Below, piece by piece: positions 12,071 through 24,489 of a stretch of 64,000 bases of DNA (position 1 is the first letter of the stretch; every line of letters begins with the position of its first letter). This DNA comes from Populus alba (Eukaryota; Streptophyta; Magnoliopsida; Malpighiales; Salicaceae), in assembly GCF_005239225.2 (NCBI RefSeq), contig NC_133302.1, positions 17,649,357 through 17,713,356 on the forward strand. Direction: 5' to 3'. The position numbers and the translations under genes are program-made. Under the pieces are notes generated by a model that saw only the letters and a program-made list of their open reading frames with translations, searched no databases and was not told the origin of the DNA.

Positions 12071-12271
12071 CTCAAAGGAAGGACTAGGAACACATCTTAA
12101 AGACTTAAACAATGAACTCTCTAAGAACACCATCTCTACTAGTAAGACCCTAATAGGGGGAGTGTAAAAGACATCCTGATCACGATTATGACTCAACTAA
12201 GGTTAGTCAAAATTTTCTTTGGTCCTAAGTCTCCAAATCTTTCCAAAAAATGAGCAGACTTGGGGGCTACT

Positions 12272-14320
12272 TGTTACAACCCAATAGATTTTTAGAAAAA
12301 TAAAAAATAGCAAAAAAACAAAGAAAAACCCAAAAAATATATTTTTGATATATTTGTATCGTTTTAGCGTTTTCAATGCCATCTCAAAAGAATTTAAATA
12401 ATTTTCAAAAGTATTTGGAACGCGTACAACTTTTAACGCGTAAATTTTATGATCACTAATTTTTCTTGTTGAGTTGACGGTGATATTGCTCGCTTTCAAA
12501 TATATAAAAAAAAAAATAAAAAAAAATCAAAATTTACAAAAAAAAAAAAGAAAGAAAAGAAAAGAAAAGGGAAAGTTGAGGGACTAATTGGGAAACCTAG
12601 CAAAACTTCTTTTATAAATACTAAGCTACAATGAAATTTAGAGGGGGGGGGAAGGGATTTTACACCGGGAGAAAAAAAAAAGAGATGGACCTGGGGGGAA
12701 AGAAAAAAACCTAAAAAATCTATCTTCTTTGCAGCCGCCCCTCCCTGACCTTGAAAACAAGCCACAAGCCGCCTAAAGTTTTCCCCTTTTCTTGGTCAAA
12801 AGGACCACGGGAGGAGAGGAGCTGCCAGCACACAAACCTCCCCCCCTCGGCCATTTTCGTTTCCCTTCTCCCCATTTCCCTATATAGACTGTCTCATTCC
12901 CCTATTTTTTTGTCAAAAACCCAACAAATGACAGCCAGTTTCGATTCTCCCTCTCACTCTCAGCCAAACAGATCGGCTCCCCTGCACACCGGCCTCCACT
13001 CCAAACCGCAGCCCACCCCCTCTCATTTTTGAAAACGCAGCTGCCATCCCCGGGGTCCTTGGTTTTGCTCTCCCATAACCAGAGAGCCAAGGACCCCCGG
13101 CCATTTCAGATCCTCCATTTCCCCCCGTTTTAGCCAACTAAAACCTCCCAGTTGGGGAATGCCATCTATTCCCTCATCAACAGATTTTCAGACCCTCTCT
13201 CGGCCAACCTCCATCAATTGGCCAACAGCAGCATCTTCCCTTCTCCAGTGTTTCATTACAGAGACAACGAGGAAATGAGCAGGGAGGCCAGAGGATAGTG
13301 AAGAAGGGGCAGAAAACCAAAGCTTGGATGGGCGCCGATCTCACAACCATGGCGGCGGTGGACAACACCACCATTGCATAAATGAAATGGAAGGAGGGAA
13401 GTTGCTGATCCAGCCATCCACACGCCTGGTTTGTTGGTTGCGCGTGCAACGCCCGGCTCCAGATTTGGCAGATCTGAAGGAAGAGAAGCCGGACTGAAAA
13501 CAAAGAAAGAAAAGCTACAACAGACTTACTTGCTGTGTTTTTGGTTGTTTTGCAGGTAACGACATTGTCGCCGCCGGTGAGGAAAGTGAGGAGGGGAGCA
13601 AGCTGTTTTGGATCTCCATTGTTGCCAGTCTTTTCACGGCGGCTTGTGGATCCGCCAGTGGCAGCAGCGCGTGGAGCAGACGCGCCGCCACCGCCCTGAC
13701 AGTTCCTGAGGCCCTCCTTCGCAGTTCCTGGACTTTTTAGGGACCTTTTTGTAATTGTTACATGTTTGAACATGTAGTTAAATTACTGTTATCTAGTTTT
13801 TTTTGTTTGTTTAAGTTGTATTATTCTGTAAATGTGGGTGTATGGAAAAAATATAATGAGAATGGACATGGGTGCGTGATTGTAATTTTTTTTTTTATGT
13901 TATTAAATTATAAAAATAAAAAAGACAAAAAAAATTAAGGGTTTAATTTAAATAAGGTTAAATATCTCAAAGGATAAATAAAATCAAGTTGTATTTTCCA
14001 TGAAAATGTAAGAACAAGTTTCTACATATATTCTGGGATTTAATAACTGATTTATCAAAGCCTTAAGAATTTGATTAATATTTTAATTTTTCAAATCACA
14101 TCAAACCGCAAAGCAGCTTATCTCAGGTAGGGTGTGCTAATACCTTCCCTAGCCACAACCAGTCCCTTACCCTTGACTCTCTGACGAGACCAGTACACTC
14201 GGGTTTCCTAGTAGCCCTCAATTAAATACTAGGTGACAACTCCCAAAGAACTAAATCAAGTAAGACAATGAAAAATTGCTAGCCGATGCCGCGTGGATTT
14301 TCTGATATACAACACTACTA
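12272..14320 (+). mobile_element. Element C 3' LTR
   Basis: The LTR starts TGTTACAACC at 12272, right after the purine tract AGACTTGGGGGCTACT (12256-12271). TATA-like candidates are TTTATAAATACTAAG near 12610 and CCTATATAGACTG near 12880. A GC-rich, gene-like stretch (12.8-13.75 kb) gives several overlapping short ORFs on both strands, which I regard as chance. The conserved LTR block lies at 14105-14255. The 3' border is uncertain (about 14313-14331); no partner LTR is in the window. Confidence 0.7.
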
Positions 14321-14419
14321 GTGGGTCATGATTTTCTAAAAACCTCCCTAATTTAAAGGCTATCACATGAAAGTCATAACCTAAAATGCAGTTATATCTT
14401 TTGGGTGTGCAACTTAACT

Positions 14420-14670
14420 TTGGGCTATGGCGTGCCCAACACCAAATTGGGTAGGGGCGTGTTCGTGCCCAACCCTAGGTTGAGCCAAGGCGCGCTTGTG
14501 CCCACATCCAACCCTAGGTTAGGCCATGGTGTGCCTGCTTCCAACTCTAAGTAGGGTAAGGGCGCATATGTGCCCCACTCTAATTTGGGTTGTGACATGT
14601 TGGCGCCCAATTGTAATTCAGGTCGTGATGCGTCCTCGCCCAAACTTTTATTCGGGTCATGATGTGTTCG
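14420..14670. repeat. GC-rich minisatellite, period about 33-39 bp
   Basis: Roughly seven degenerate units with the consensus GGCGTG..CGTGCCCAACCCTAGGTTGGG lie between the end of LTR C and the truncated Athila LTR. Because the period is mostly a multiple of 3, the minus strand reads as a repetitive 72-residue ORF (14425-14643, Leu-Gly-Leu-type repeats), which I treat as a by-product of the repeat. Confidence 0.75.
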
Positions 14671-16110
14671 TGTGATTAGTACTTAAAAGTGCATGTTTAT
14701 CAAGGTTTTATATCATCATTTTGCACTTGAAGTATCAATAACTCCTTAATTAAAGCATGTTTTATAATAACAAGTTTGATACTATAAGATACCTTAATTT
14801 ATGGTAAATGCTCATCTTAAATGTAGGCCTATCACATAAATGAAAGGATTGATTGATGAGTTTAAGTATTGAAAGTGAAAGGACAAAGAGATGGCCAAAC
14901 TTAGAAAAGAGATGCTGGTGCAGTCCAAACTAGAACATTGCTCGGTAATTGGATCATATCTGGAATTCTAGATCTTGGATTTAGGTCCATTTTATGAGGA
15001 GACAAAGGCATACAACTTTCATGAGGAGCTCAAGATTTAAAAAGTCCGTTTTGAAGTCCAAATTGAAGGAACAACGAAGAAGTCCGAAGCTGTCTTGCAG
15101 CCCAAACACTGTTTAGTGTTCAGCCCATATCTTGAGTTCTAGAAGTCCAAATGACCTCATCTTTTTTTTGTTGGAAAGCTAAGAAAAATTCCTAGAACAT
15201 TCTTGAGGATTCTGTGCAAATTATGATATTAACAATAACGTCTTGTTCAGACAAGAAGATAAAGATTGTCACCAAGTCAAGATGTGGTCACTCACTCATC
15301 AATTAGTCAACAATTCAATAGTTTTAAATTTTGGCCTATAAAAGGAGGCATTTACCATGTATTGAGGCATCTTGGTTTCCAGATCAAGATCATGCTCTTG
15401 CTTTCTCTCTTTGTGTTGCTTATGTTTTGCTTTCATTAATATCAAGTTTATGCACTTCATTTCCTTTTCTTTACTTACTTAACTTCTTTCTCATTTATGT
15501 TCTTATATTGTTCATTTATGTTTCTTTCATTCATTATGTTTAGCTAAGTTAATTATGTCAAGGTGAAAAGGGTACACTAATGGTGTAAAAATAAGTATAA
15601 TATAAACTTAACATGGACCTTAACGTTGGATACTAACATGTTTTATATTTGTTATCTTGTTCACTTTTAATACTTTGCTTGTTAAATGGTTAATCTAGAT
15701 TTTTGTTGTATAACACTTGGTACAATAAATACTTGGCACTTTCATAGTCCATACTGTATGGTATAACCGACACCTGAGCTATGAAAGGCACTTGATTTGT
15801 TGTTAACATAAGTTATAATCATGAATGCCTGGTAACATTTACAAGTATTAGCTTTATTCAAATAAGATAACTAATGTAATCATGTTAACAATTTATAATC
15901 TGATTGGAACCTCCTTTATGTGTGGTTTCCAATTGAGTAATAAGAGTTTATACTATACTTGTTTGAAGCACCATTAGTGGATCCTCTAACCTTAACATTT
16001 GTTTTTATCGTTGTTTAATCCTTACATTAATCTTCCATCTCAAACTTCTCATTAATTTCTTCCTCCTCTTCTTTTATTATTATTATTAGTATTACTACTA
16101 CTACTACTTC

Positions 16111-16145
<35 letters not shown>

Positions 16146-16150
16146 TTGTT
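14671..16150 (+). mobile_element. Truncated Athila-type LTR (copy B')
   Basis: This starts TGTGATTAGTACTTAAAAGT and is collinear with the LTR at 31445-33190 and, inverted, with 21940-23082. It includes the TATA candidate CCTATAAAAG (15335-15344) and a TTA/ATT microsatellite (about 16075-16145). The last ~300 bp of the full LTR are missing: homology stops in the microsatellite. No internal Athila sequence adjoins it, so it is a solo or truncated LTR. It lies about 400 bp beyond the FAR stop codon. Confidence 0.8.
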
Positions 16151-16567
16151 ATATTTTATGTATACTCTGTATTTGATCAAGGATCCTGACATTGTTGGTC
16201 TTGCCTTTTTCATTCGCATCAGAAATCTGTAATCAACCTACCTTGTTTACAAATGCACTAGCACGGTGATTGAGAGTTGGGTGATATATTTGTCGAATTA
16301 TATAACTATATATTGAATCATTTGACGAAAAAACATTAAGGAAAAATAGAATATATATTTCAATAACAAGAAAATAAAAAATTACAAGTCTTTAACAACA
16401 TACACTTGATATATTGAATTTCACTTTTATTGGATAATTTATTTTGTCCACTAATTTTATTTTTCATCATAATAACAAACACCAAATATTACAATCAATT
16501 ATAAAACAATTCGTAGGAACAGTATGCCCAAATTAATGTCGCCGTGCACATGCTCTCTGGCAATATA
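16150..16567. other. 3' flank of the FAR gene
   Basis: AT-rich sequence without an ORF of interest. It probably holds the FAR 3' UTR and terminator. Part of it (about 16280-16500) is conserved as the flank of the FAR pseudogene at 37385-37660, which marks how far that duplication extended. Confidence 0.55.
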
Positions 16568-19500
16568 TCATTTTAGCACATGTTTTACGAGACCAGGAAA
16601 ATGAACATCCATCATGTAAGCTTCCCAATTAACACTTGTGGGGTCAAAGTTGAAGGCATCTGCTTCTGAACAAGTCTCTCTTGCAGCAATTTGCAACTTC
16701 TCCGAGTTGGTGTCATCAAATCTGAGTAAAAAAAGATAAAATTAATTTATTATGCGCTAATCTATATATGAAATATTCATTCAAACTATAAGATATATCA
16801 ATGGAATTCAATGACTATATCCTTACATGCCCTTAAAGAACACATAAGGTTCATAGAGCTCAGCTAATCGCATTCCACGCTTCAAGTTTCTGTCAAGAGC
16901 AGTGTACTTGTCCTTATAGGGTTTCTGGAATAAACCAGTAATGATTGCTAGATATTGGAATACCTGGTAAGAGAAAAAATTACTGATTTTAGGTTAATTT
17001 ACTTTTTGATTTTAGGTTGTAATCATGCATAGTGTACCAATCTCGATCTTCCTCTACCACTTTATTAGCCATGGGTAGCATAACTAGATATTACTCTCTG
17101 CCTGATCCGTTTTTCTCTTCTAAGCCCAAAAACTATTGCACAATTAAAATACCCACATGAAGCATAGCATAGCCTGAAGTGATCGACTTCCAGCTAATAA
17201 CATTTTGTTTAGGCAGTTCATCAAATACCAAACATACTTTAACAGCCTTTCAAGCAAACATTCCTAGCTAGACGCAATATTTTCGATCCACAAGAGCACT
17301 TTTCGTGCAATTATCATGACACCGCATCCTCTTTAGTTAAAGTTTGATCAGACCTGGTCAAATTTGATCAAAACCTGTTACGTAAAAAGGTTGACTTTGT
17401 AAAACGAAATGAAATTTCTTCGAGTAGGACCTATGGTGATGCAGGTGATGTGTGAAATTTATGAACTATAGAAATAGACTAGATTTTGATGGACATAACG
17501 AAATGTGAAATTAAACTAATGCCAAAGAATTTGAAATTGAGACGCAGCTGAATTAAATTAGTTATGTTCATCAAACCTTTAATGGCAACGAATAACGAAT
17601 CGCCATGTATATACGGAAACTAGCCATGGAGCTGAAAGCTGTAACCTCGCCAACCTTTATTGGCTTTCCTTCTTTGTCAATCAACGGGTTTTGAGTGAAG
17701 TAACGAAATAATAATTCATTTAAATTTGAGAATTTGAACGGATTTCTCAATGAAGATCCTACATGATAAATGATTTCTGAAGTAGTGGATCGGTTTGCAT
17801 ATTCCAACATGGCCACGATAAGAGCATTGATTACCATGTCAGCTGGTATCTGCATCATTTCCAGGACATTTTCAGTTTCGGCATGCTTTTATTTATAAAA
17901 ACTAATTGAAGAACGAAGGGGGTATGAGCTAACCACGTCAACTATTAACTGTGGATTGAACGGAAAGTGTTTCAATTTCCCTTTAGCATAGCCAACAGCT
18001 ACACCATCAATGGTCCTGTGTTATGGGGACAAAAATTGAGATTCGAAAATTAATGAAGAACCATGCATGCTTACACCATGATGCGCATGCAGATATGCAG
18101 TAGCAGACTACCTTACACCTTCAATCCAACCGGGAAACGGCTCCTGGTAAGTACTTGTTACCATAGTAGGGCGGATAATGACTAGAGGCACTGTATCTCT
18201 ACTATAATGGACTAGGAGCATCTCTCCCATTGCCTTGGTAAATACGTAAGTGTTTGGCCATCCAAACATCCTGGCCCTATAAGTAATCACCATCAAGGGA
18301 AAAGATATCATGTCAGGCAAAGAAGTATACATGTCTTAAACGAAAATTGACACAATTTAATTAGATATCATTACCGTTCAGTGCCATAATCCTTCATGTA
18401 AGATGTGACCGCACTCTCTTCAGCATGTTCTGAGTGGAGTTTTCTCAATTTCTCGTCGACCAGTTTCTTTTCTATGTCGACGTCTATCATTTCCGTGCCT
18501 TTCTTGGCTTTACCCAAGCGAAATGGCTTCTCCTGTATCAATCCTGCATCTTCGCCGCATACGTAAGCTGACGAAAGCACAATCATTGAGAAGATGGACG
18601 TTAGTCTGCATTAAAGATTCCAAAACATTACACTTGGCGTGGACTGTGTGCATAGACGAGTACAGTGTGTCCAATTAAAGCTCAATCCAACTACATAATA
18701 AATATTCTTACCAGTTGATAAATGGACAAGCACCTTAACATTATTACATTTCTTGACAAAGTTCAAGAGGTGCAAAGGTCCCAATGTATTGATACCTAAT
18801 GCAACATCGTATCTTCAACAAACAATATAAAAAAATAAGTAAGAAGAGTGAAACGTTACTAATTTTAGTGATTAATAAATTCTTAAATACCTTTCGTTGC
18901 AAAGGAATTTGAATCTCTTATCTCTAAAAGAAATGAACTAATGAAAATCAGTTAATTTCCTTGCTGACCTTTCATCAAAGTTGGTGGTGGCAGCGCAGTT
19001 AATCACCGTATCAATTTCATTCCATAACTGATCCTTCAACAATGAGTCTCTTATTCCCAAGTCCACACAAGAGATGTCCCCAGGAACAGGAGTCACTTTT
19101 TCATAAACGAAGGAATATAAACTTGCACCATGTTGCTCTCTCAAAACATCAAACAAGGCCATCCCTATCACCTGTATAAATCAGTATATATATGCAATAT
19201 AGTATCAAGAACTATTCTATGTTTCAGTCCATGATGCTCATATAATAAATTTAAGATAAAAAAAGAAGAGAGAAAGAATTAAGGAGAAGAAGATTTTACC
19301 TCATTGTGCAGGCGTTCTTCAGCAGATTTAGTGTCCACGGCTCTTAGAAGAAGATAAAGCTTCTTCACTTTGGGTTGAACCCTCAATATCTTCTCCACAA
19401 AAACTGCCAATGTTAGAAAACAAATTTTTTAATAGATTGATTTTGTCACAGCACATCACTACAAAAATTAAAGGGACGAAATCATAAATTCGTAAGTCTT

Positions 19501-19613
19501 GAGGAAATAAATTTCTTTTGAGAGGGGACAATACTCTTTGCAAGAAATCCAGTTGCACCAATGACCAAAATGGACTTGTTGTTTAGGAACTCCATTATAC
19601 TTCCCAGCTCCAT
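16568..19613 (-). CDS. FAR: Alcohol-forming fatty acyl-CoA reductase, ten exons
   Basis: The enzyme reduces long or very-long-chain fatty acyl-CoA to primary alcohol with NADPH, for cuticular wax, suberin or pollen-wall lipids; plant FARs act at the ER or in plastids. I traced ten exons on the minus strand, all with GT-AG borders: 19535-19613, 19300-19403, 18969-19171, 18712-18812, 18375-18567, 18112-18276, 17934-18015, 17577-17849, 16827-16963, 16568-16721. They join in frame to 1491 nt, 496 residues plus TGA, the usual length for plant FARs (about 490-500). The Rossmann motif GATGFLA is at residues 19-25 and the catalytic YVFTK at 237-241. The C-terminal FAR domain is in exons 8-10 (for example FKGMRL-type [14 protein letters not shown]). 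Met1 is followed by a second Met at 7, so either could start. No frame defects seen. The paralogous fragments at 37.4-39.9 and 42.6-44.6 kb are broken. Which FAR subfamily it is cannot be decided here. Confidence 0.93.
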
Positions 19614-19677
19614 TGAAGATAATATTTTCCTACCTTTATTAAATTTTAGAATGAATTAAAAACAGCATCGCAGAGGG

Positions 19678-19686
19678 TATATATAA
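19678..19686 (-). promoter_or_regulatory. TATA box of the FAR gene
   Basis: TTATATATA on the minus strand, about 65 bp upstream of the ATG, is well placed for a short 5' UTR. The same box is preserved in front of both FAR pseudogenes (near 39890 and 44640). Confidence 0.65.
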
Positions 19687-20009
19687 CCACAAAACGATTT
19701 TCCAAGTAGCATCAGATGACAGTGGTTGTTTGCAAACTTAAGTTGACATTTACTAGTATTATAAGTACAGTTTGCAAAATCATTTAAAGCAGGGTAGTTA
19801 GCGAGGATTAGCTAGCATGGACAACGATTGTGTACTTAGACATTAGACACATGCTATTGTGAATTCAAATAGTGCCACGCAATTCTTTTCTTTCACCCTA
19901 GCCTCGGGAAAACAGCTATGGGTCTAAACACCTGCAGATCTAGAAAGTTGCTTGCAACTCCTTTCTTTTGCATACATCGTACTGGGTCCTCTCACAACAA
20001 AAAAATGCA

Positions 20010-20350
20010 TTAATTAGCAACGGACTACTCCATTGCAAATAACACTAAAATCCGTTGCTAAAATAATTTAGCAACGGAATCAGCAACAGTAAAAATCAAA
20101 TGTAGATTTATCGTTGCTGATTTTTTAGCAACGGATTTATCCATTGCTGATTTGGCAGCAACGGATTATCCATTGCTAAAATTTAGCAGCAGTTTATTCG
20201 TTGCTAAATTTTAGCAACGGATTTTCCGTTGCTAAGAGTTAGCAACGGATAAATTCGTTGCTATTTTGTGAATTAGCAACGGATTCTCCGTTGCTCAGTT
20301 TAGCAACGGATTTATCTGTTGCTAAACTGAAATGGAGAATCCGTTGGTGA
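20010..20350. repeat. CACTA subterminal repeat array
   Basis: TTAGCAACGGAT and its complement CCGTTGCTAA alternate more than fifteen times in direct and inverted orientation, with variants (ATCCATTGC, TTCGTTGC). Such arrays near the ends of CACTA elements are binding sites for the element's own DNA-binding protein. The inverted units can form short hairpins. Confidence 0.85.
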
Positions 20351-20657
20351 TTATATTATTTTTTATTAAATTAATTATTATTTATTTATTAAAATGAATT
20401 TTAATTAATTTATTTAATTATTTATGGATATTTTAAAGTTGTGGAATATAAGCAACCAACATAATTTAATATTAAAAATAATTGTGTCATTAATAAAAAA
20501 TAGAATAAAAATAATATTCATATTATAAAAATTTAGTTAAACTTGCATTAATACAAATAAGTTCAAATACAATAAAAAAAAAAAAAACAACAAAAGATAC
20601 AATCATGGTGCTGGTTGCGAAGACGAACCATGATATTGTGGATCAACAGAAGATTGA

Positions 20658-21720
20658 TCAGGATATAAAGGTCGAGGTGTAGGTCGAAAAATTTGTTGAG
20701 ATGTGGGACCCATAGGTGGCGGTATTGATGGAGTCAAAGGTGGTCATACCTTGATCAATATTTGATGTCCCACCATGGTATCCAAGATTGTTCACAAGAT
20801 ATTCTTTCATAGAATCCATATGCCGTTTCATTTCAAGAATAAAATCATCTTTTTTCTTTATCTCCTCTTCTTTATCCTTTATCTCCTTTTGCAATGCTCG
20901 ATACGATGAACTAGGATACGATAACTCCACTGAGTAGGAATGTGATGAAGAGCTTGTACTAACTATAGATTTTGGCATATGAGGTGCACCATATACCCTA
21001 CCCTTTGTAACTCCACCTGAAGCCACACACCAAGCTGCTCCATCAAATGAAGGATGATTTTCCCGATCAGTTCCATACTTTGAAATCATCTCCATTTTAT
21101 AATTTTCCTACAAATAAAATACATGCAACAATAAATTAATTTGAATGTTAAATAATACTTAAGTTATATTAAGAAATAATCAAATAAAAATACATACAAC
21201 CACTTTTTTAGACTTGTTGTCGACAAAGCTACCACACTGCTTAGTACTTTGATGCAAAGCTGAAAAGACATCATCCCATGAAGGTTTTTTTCCACTAGCT
21301 TCCTCTTGCTTTCAAGATTAATAAATATTATAAAAGATAAATATACAAATTTTAATTTATTATCTTAAGCATTAAAAAAAAAATCCTTACCATGTTAGCT
21401 CGATATGATGCGAATGACAATATTCCTCCAGAATGAGTGCTTATTTTGCCATCTATTTTGGTTAATCGATTCTTCCTAGCAGATTCAGACCTCCTTTGAA
21501 ATTCAAGGGTGGACCAATCATCTTTGATAATTTGATTTCAGTCATCATTGTTTATCCAGGCAGGACCTTTATCAAGGCAATCTATAATATTCGTAGTGTT
21601 TTCTTTTGACATGGCTTTCTTGAGAACTCGTGTCAATTGTTGATTCAAAGCTATCCTAGCCTTATCTTTCCAAATATTACGAACAATCGACTCATCTTCC
21701 TCAGGAAAGGAATATTTTTT
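20658..21720 (-). pseudogene. Plant transposase (Ptta/En/Spm, Transposase_24-like) remnant
   Basis: Three minus-strand pieces look like exons of one gene. About 21540-21720 has a basic helical segment (KYSFPEEDESIVRNIWKDKA) and then a WSTLEFQRRSESARKNR stretch near 21470-21510. About 21200-21310 contains SWDDVFSALHQSTKQCGSF. The 145-residue ORF 20658-21095 begins EMISKYGTDRENHPSFDGAAW, includes the family-typical GRVYGAPHMPKS, and continues into a coiled coil (ALQKEIKDKEEEIKKKDDF). This is the pattern of the short DNA-binding/accessory protein of plant CACTA elements. A stop (TGA at about 21538) breaks the upstream piece. Confidence 0.65.
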
Positions 21721-21939
21721 CTACCAAATAATATATATACCAAGTAAAAAGAGTGCACAAAATTTCAAATTATATAAATAATTAATCATATTGTGTTATC
21801 TTGTTCAGAATTTGCAAGATGATGTAATAACTAAAGAAATTAAATGATATTAAATAGTAAACAAGAAATAAGAACAAATTATAACACAAATCAATCATAG
21901 TTATTCAGTTGATAATTTTCATAATGCTACATTAAAGTG

Positions 21940-23082
21940 ATCAAAATTCCTTTCATAGCCCAGGTGTAGGTAATACCATACGGTTGGGCTATGAGAGTGT
22001 CAAGCATTTGTTGTACCAAGTGTTATACAACATAAATCTAGATTAACCATTTAATAAGTAAGGTATTAAGAATTAGTAAGATAAAAAGATAAGACATGTT
22101 AATATTAAACATTAAGGTCCATGTTGAGTTTACACCATACTTATTCTTACACCATTAGTGTAACATTTTCACCTTAACATAATAAACTTAGCTAAACATA
22201 ATGAAGAAGAGAAACATAAATATACAAAACAAGAACATAAAGAAAATACAAGTTAACTAAGTAAAGGAAAGCAAATGAAAAGCATAAAAAAAATATTAAT
22301 GAAAGCAAAACTTAAAAATTACAAAAAATATAAAGAGAGAAATAAAGAGCACGAACTTGGTCTAAACAACCAAGCTCCCAAATACATGGCAAATGCCTCC
22401 TTTTATAGGCCAAAATTCAGAATTATTGATTTGAATAATTGTTGAGTGGGTGGCCAACTTTTGACTTTGTGAAAATCCTTATCTTCTTGTATGAATAAAA
22501 CAAAAATGCTACCATTCGAACTGGGTCCACTAGAAAACATGAAAGTTGTAGGAAAATGACTCAGTTTTCCAGGAAAAAAAATGTAGGTCATTTGGGCTTC
22601 TAAAACTCCAGATATGGGCCAAACACTGAACAGTGTTCGGGCTGTAGGATAGATTCGGACTTCTTCGTTGTTACTATAATTTGGACTTGAAAACGGCGTT
22701 CTTAGATCTTGATGAAAACATGAAAGTTGTAGGCCTATGTCTTACTGAATCGGTGTAAAAATGTGAGATCATTTGGACATCTAGAACTCGAGATATGACC
22801 CAATTACCAAACAATGTTCCAGTTTGGACTGCACCAACATCTCTTTTCTAAGTTTCAGCCTCTCTTTATCTTCACAAATTTCAGTAGTTGAATTCATAAA
22901 TCAATCCTTTGATTTATGTGATAGGCCTGCATTTAAGATGAACATTTACCATATATTAGGGCATTTTATAGTATTAGACTTGTTATTATAAAACATGCTT
23001 TAGTTAAGGAGTTATTGATACTTTAAGTGTAAAATGATGATATAAAACCTTGATAAATATACACTTTTAAGTACTAATCACA
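21940..23082 (-). mobile_element. Element B left-arm 3' LTR, truncated
   Basis: On the minus strand this begins TGTGATTAGTAC at 23082 next to a purine tract and matches 31445 onward. TATA candidate CCTATAAAAGG at 22399-22409. The homology ends near 21940, so about 600 bp of the LTR's 3' part are missing at the junction with the CACTA remnant. Confidence 0.8.
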
Positions 23083-23540
23083 CCCCCCAACCAGCTTATT
23101 ACTAGTCCCTAGTAATCAAAGTGTTAAAATAGAAAAACAATTTGCAAGTTCCACAAAGCAAGGCATTCATCATTCAACTTACTTTAATCTATCCAGATAA
23201 ACAAACTCTTATTAAATTCATATATCTGCTCAATACCTCTTAAACAAGATATTACTAAACCTTTCTTTTGTGCTCAAAATATCAACATATAGTTATGGGG
23301 CTTTACTTGGAAGAAAAACAAATTTTTGCCCTAATGTTTAGGCTAACTTCCTTAGGTTGAGATTATTATTTTATTTATTTTTTTTATTTATATACACATA
23401 CAACTTGAAACATAATGTATCTTTAACCCATGTAACGAGTTTTAGGCTAATGAAATAACAAACACTGACAAACCTGAAACACACTTAAACAAATATAAGA
23501 AACAACAAAACATAATAATAAAACCAAAAGACACAAAGTT
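23083..23540 (-). mobile_element. Left-arm 3' untranslated region and polypurine tract
   Basis: The purine tract GGTTGGGGGG lies on the minus strand at 23083-23095. Compared with the right arm (30210-31444), about 750 bp are deleted at 23455: the segment with the ACATTGAGGACAATGT hairpin and the first of two direct repeats is gone. No gene seen. Confidence 0.65.
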
Positions 23541-23541
23541 T

Positions 23542-24195
23542 TTATAAACGAAGGCTCAAATTCAATCTAAGCTTTTTACGGCTTTCCTTAGTTGACCAAT
23601 TTATGCGACTCATGGAGGAATTAAGTACAGGGATGAAAGATTGTAATTGGTCAATTAATTGTTCAACAGTAGCAGCAGAGATTATGATTTGTCGTGCTGA
23701 AGATGTTAGAAATTCTTGTTCCACAGCATGATCAAGAAAAGACAACAACTTATCATAAAAACCATTAACATTTAACAAACCTATGGGTTTATGGTGAATA
23801 TACAGTTGGGCCCAAGAGGAAATATGAAAGATCTCTTCCAATGTGCCCAGACCACCTGGTAAGGCAATGAAGGCATCAGCATGGTTAAACATTGCATTCA
23901 GTCGATCAGACATTGTGGGGACCTGTAATTCCTCTCTAATTGTTTTTCCAATGATGTCCCCTTGTGCTAAAGCTTTGGGGACAACCCCCAAAACTTGACT
24001 ATCTCCTAAAGATGCATCTATTGACACTCCTCCCATTAACCCAAGGCTGCCTCCTCCATACACTAAATGAATCTTTCACTCAACTAGTACCTGACCAAGA
24101 TGATTTGCTAATTCTAAAAACTCCTTTTCTTTTCCAGGATTGGATCCACCGAAAACACAAATATTGTTTATGTGATTACTTGAGGAACCTGTCAT
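23542..24195 (-). pseudogene. LOG-like gene, left-arm copy with in-frame stop
   Basis: This is collinear with the intact LOG-like ORF of the right arm (29556-30209), inverted. The start codon is at 24193-24195. A TGA at about residue 40 (where the right arm has an Arg codon) ends the frame; it stays open from 24063 to the TAA at 23542. The catalytic loop PGGLGTLEE and the VYGGGSLGLMGG nucleotide-binding stretch are unchanged. Differences from the right arm cluster at residues about 58-66 and in the last 30. Like its twin it has no introns. Confidence 0.85.
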
Positions 24196-24489
24196 TTCTA
24201 CACACGTCTGTATTTGATGAATGTATGGGTTGAGTAGAAATGAAGGGAAGGAAGAGATGAATTTATAGATGAGAAATTAAAAATGCAATCATACCACCTA
24301 TATATAGGCCAGCTGTAGTCTCACTTTCTCTCTCTCTCTTTATTTATTTATTTATTTTGAAAAAGCATGTGTATGTACAGGTAGTTGTGATTGTGGCTCA
24401 CATCTTTCCTTGGTTTTACGTCCAAGAACGGCTTAAACGCCCTTTATGGGTCGGGGATAGGCTTCCCATCCAGTTTTCTTAAAAACTAG

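Larger units (their letters stand above)
19993..21930 (-). mobile_element. Degenerate CACTA (En/Spm-type) transposon
   Basis: The left end reads CACAACAAAAAAATGC, close to a CACTACAAAAAA terminus. It is followed by a dense subterminal repeat array (20010-20350). A gene fragment of the Ptta/En/Spm Transposase_24 type then occupies about 20658-21720 on the minus strand. The left boundary is set by comparison with the FAR pseudogene promoters, which share the FAR upstream sequence up to GGGTCCTCT (19985-19991) and then continue differently. The right terminus is not recognisable; the sequence meets a truncated Athila LTR near 21940. The main TNP2-type transposase is missing, so the element is non-autonomous or truncated. 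Confidence 0.7.

Noticed and set aside
13177..13773. 198-codon minus-strand ORF in a GC-rich stretch
   Set aside because: It lies inside LTR C, overlaps other ORFs on both strands, and shows no domain; the length is explained by GC content.
19440..19475. CACTACAAAAATTAAAGGGA in FAR intron 1 as a possible CACTA end
   Set aside because: Present unchanged in both FAR pseudogenes and without subterminal repeats or a second end; just intron sequence.
23964..24233. 89-codon ORF opposite the left-arm LOG gene, with a counterpart at 29518-29787
   Set aside because: Both are antisense shadows of the conserved LOG coding frame.
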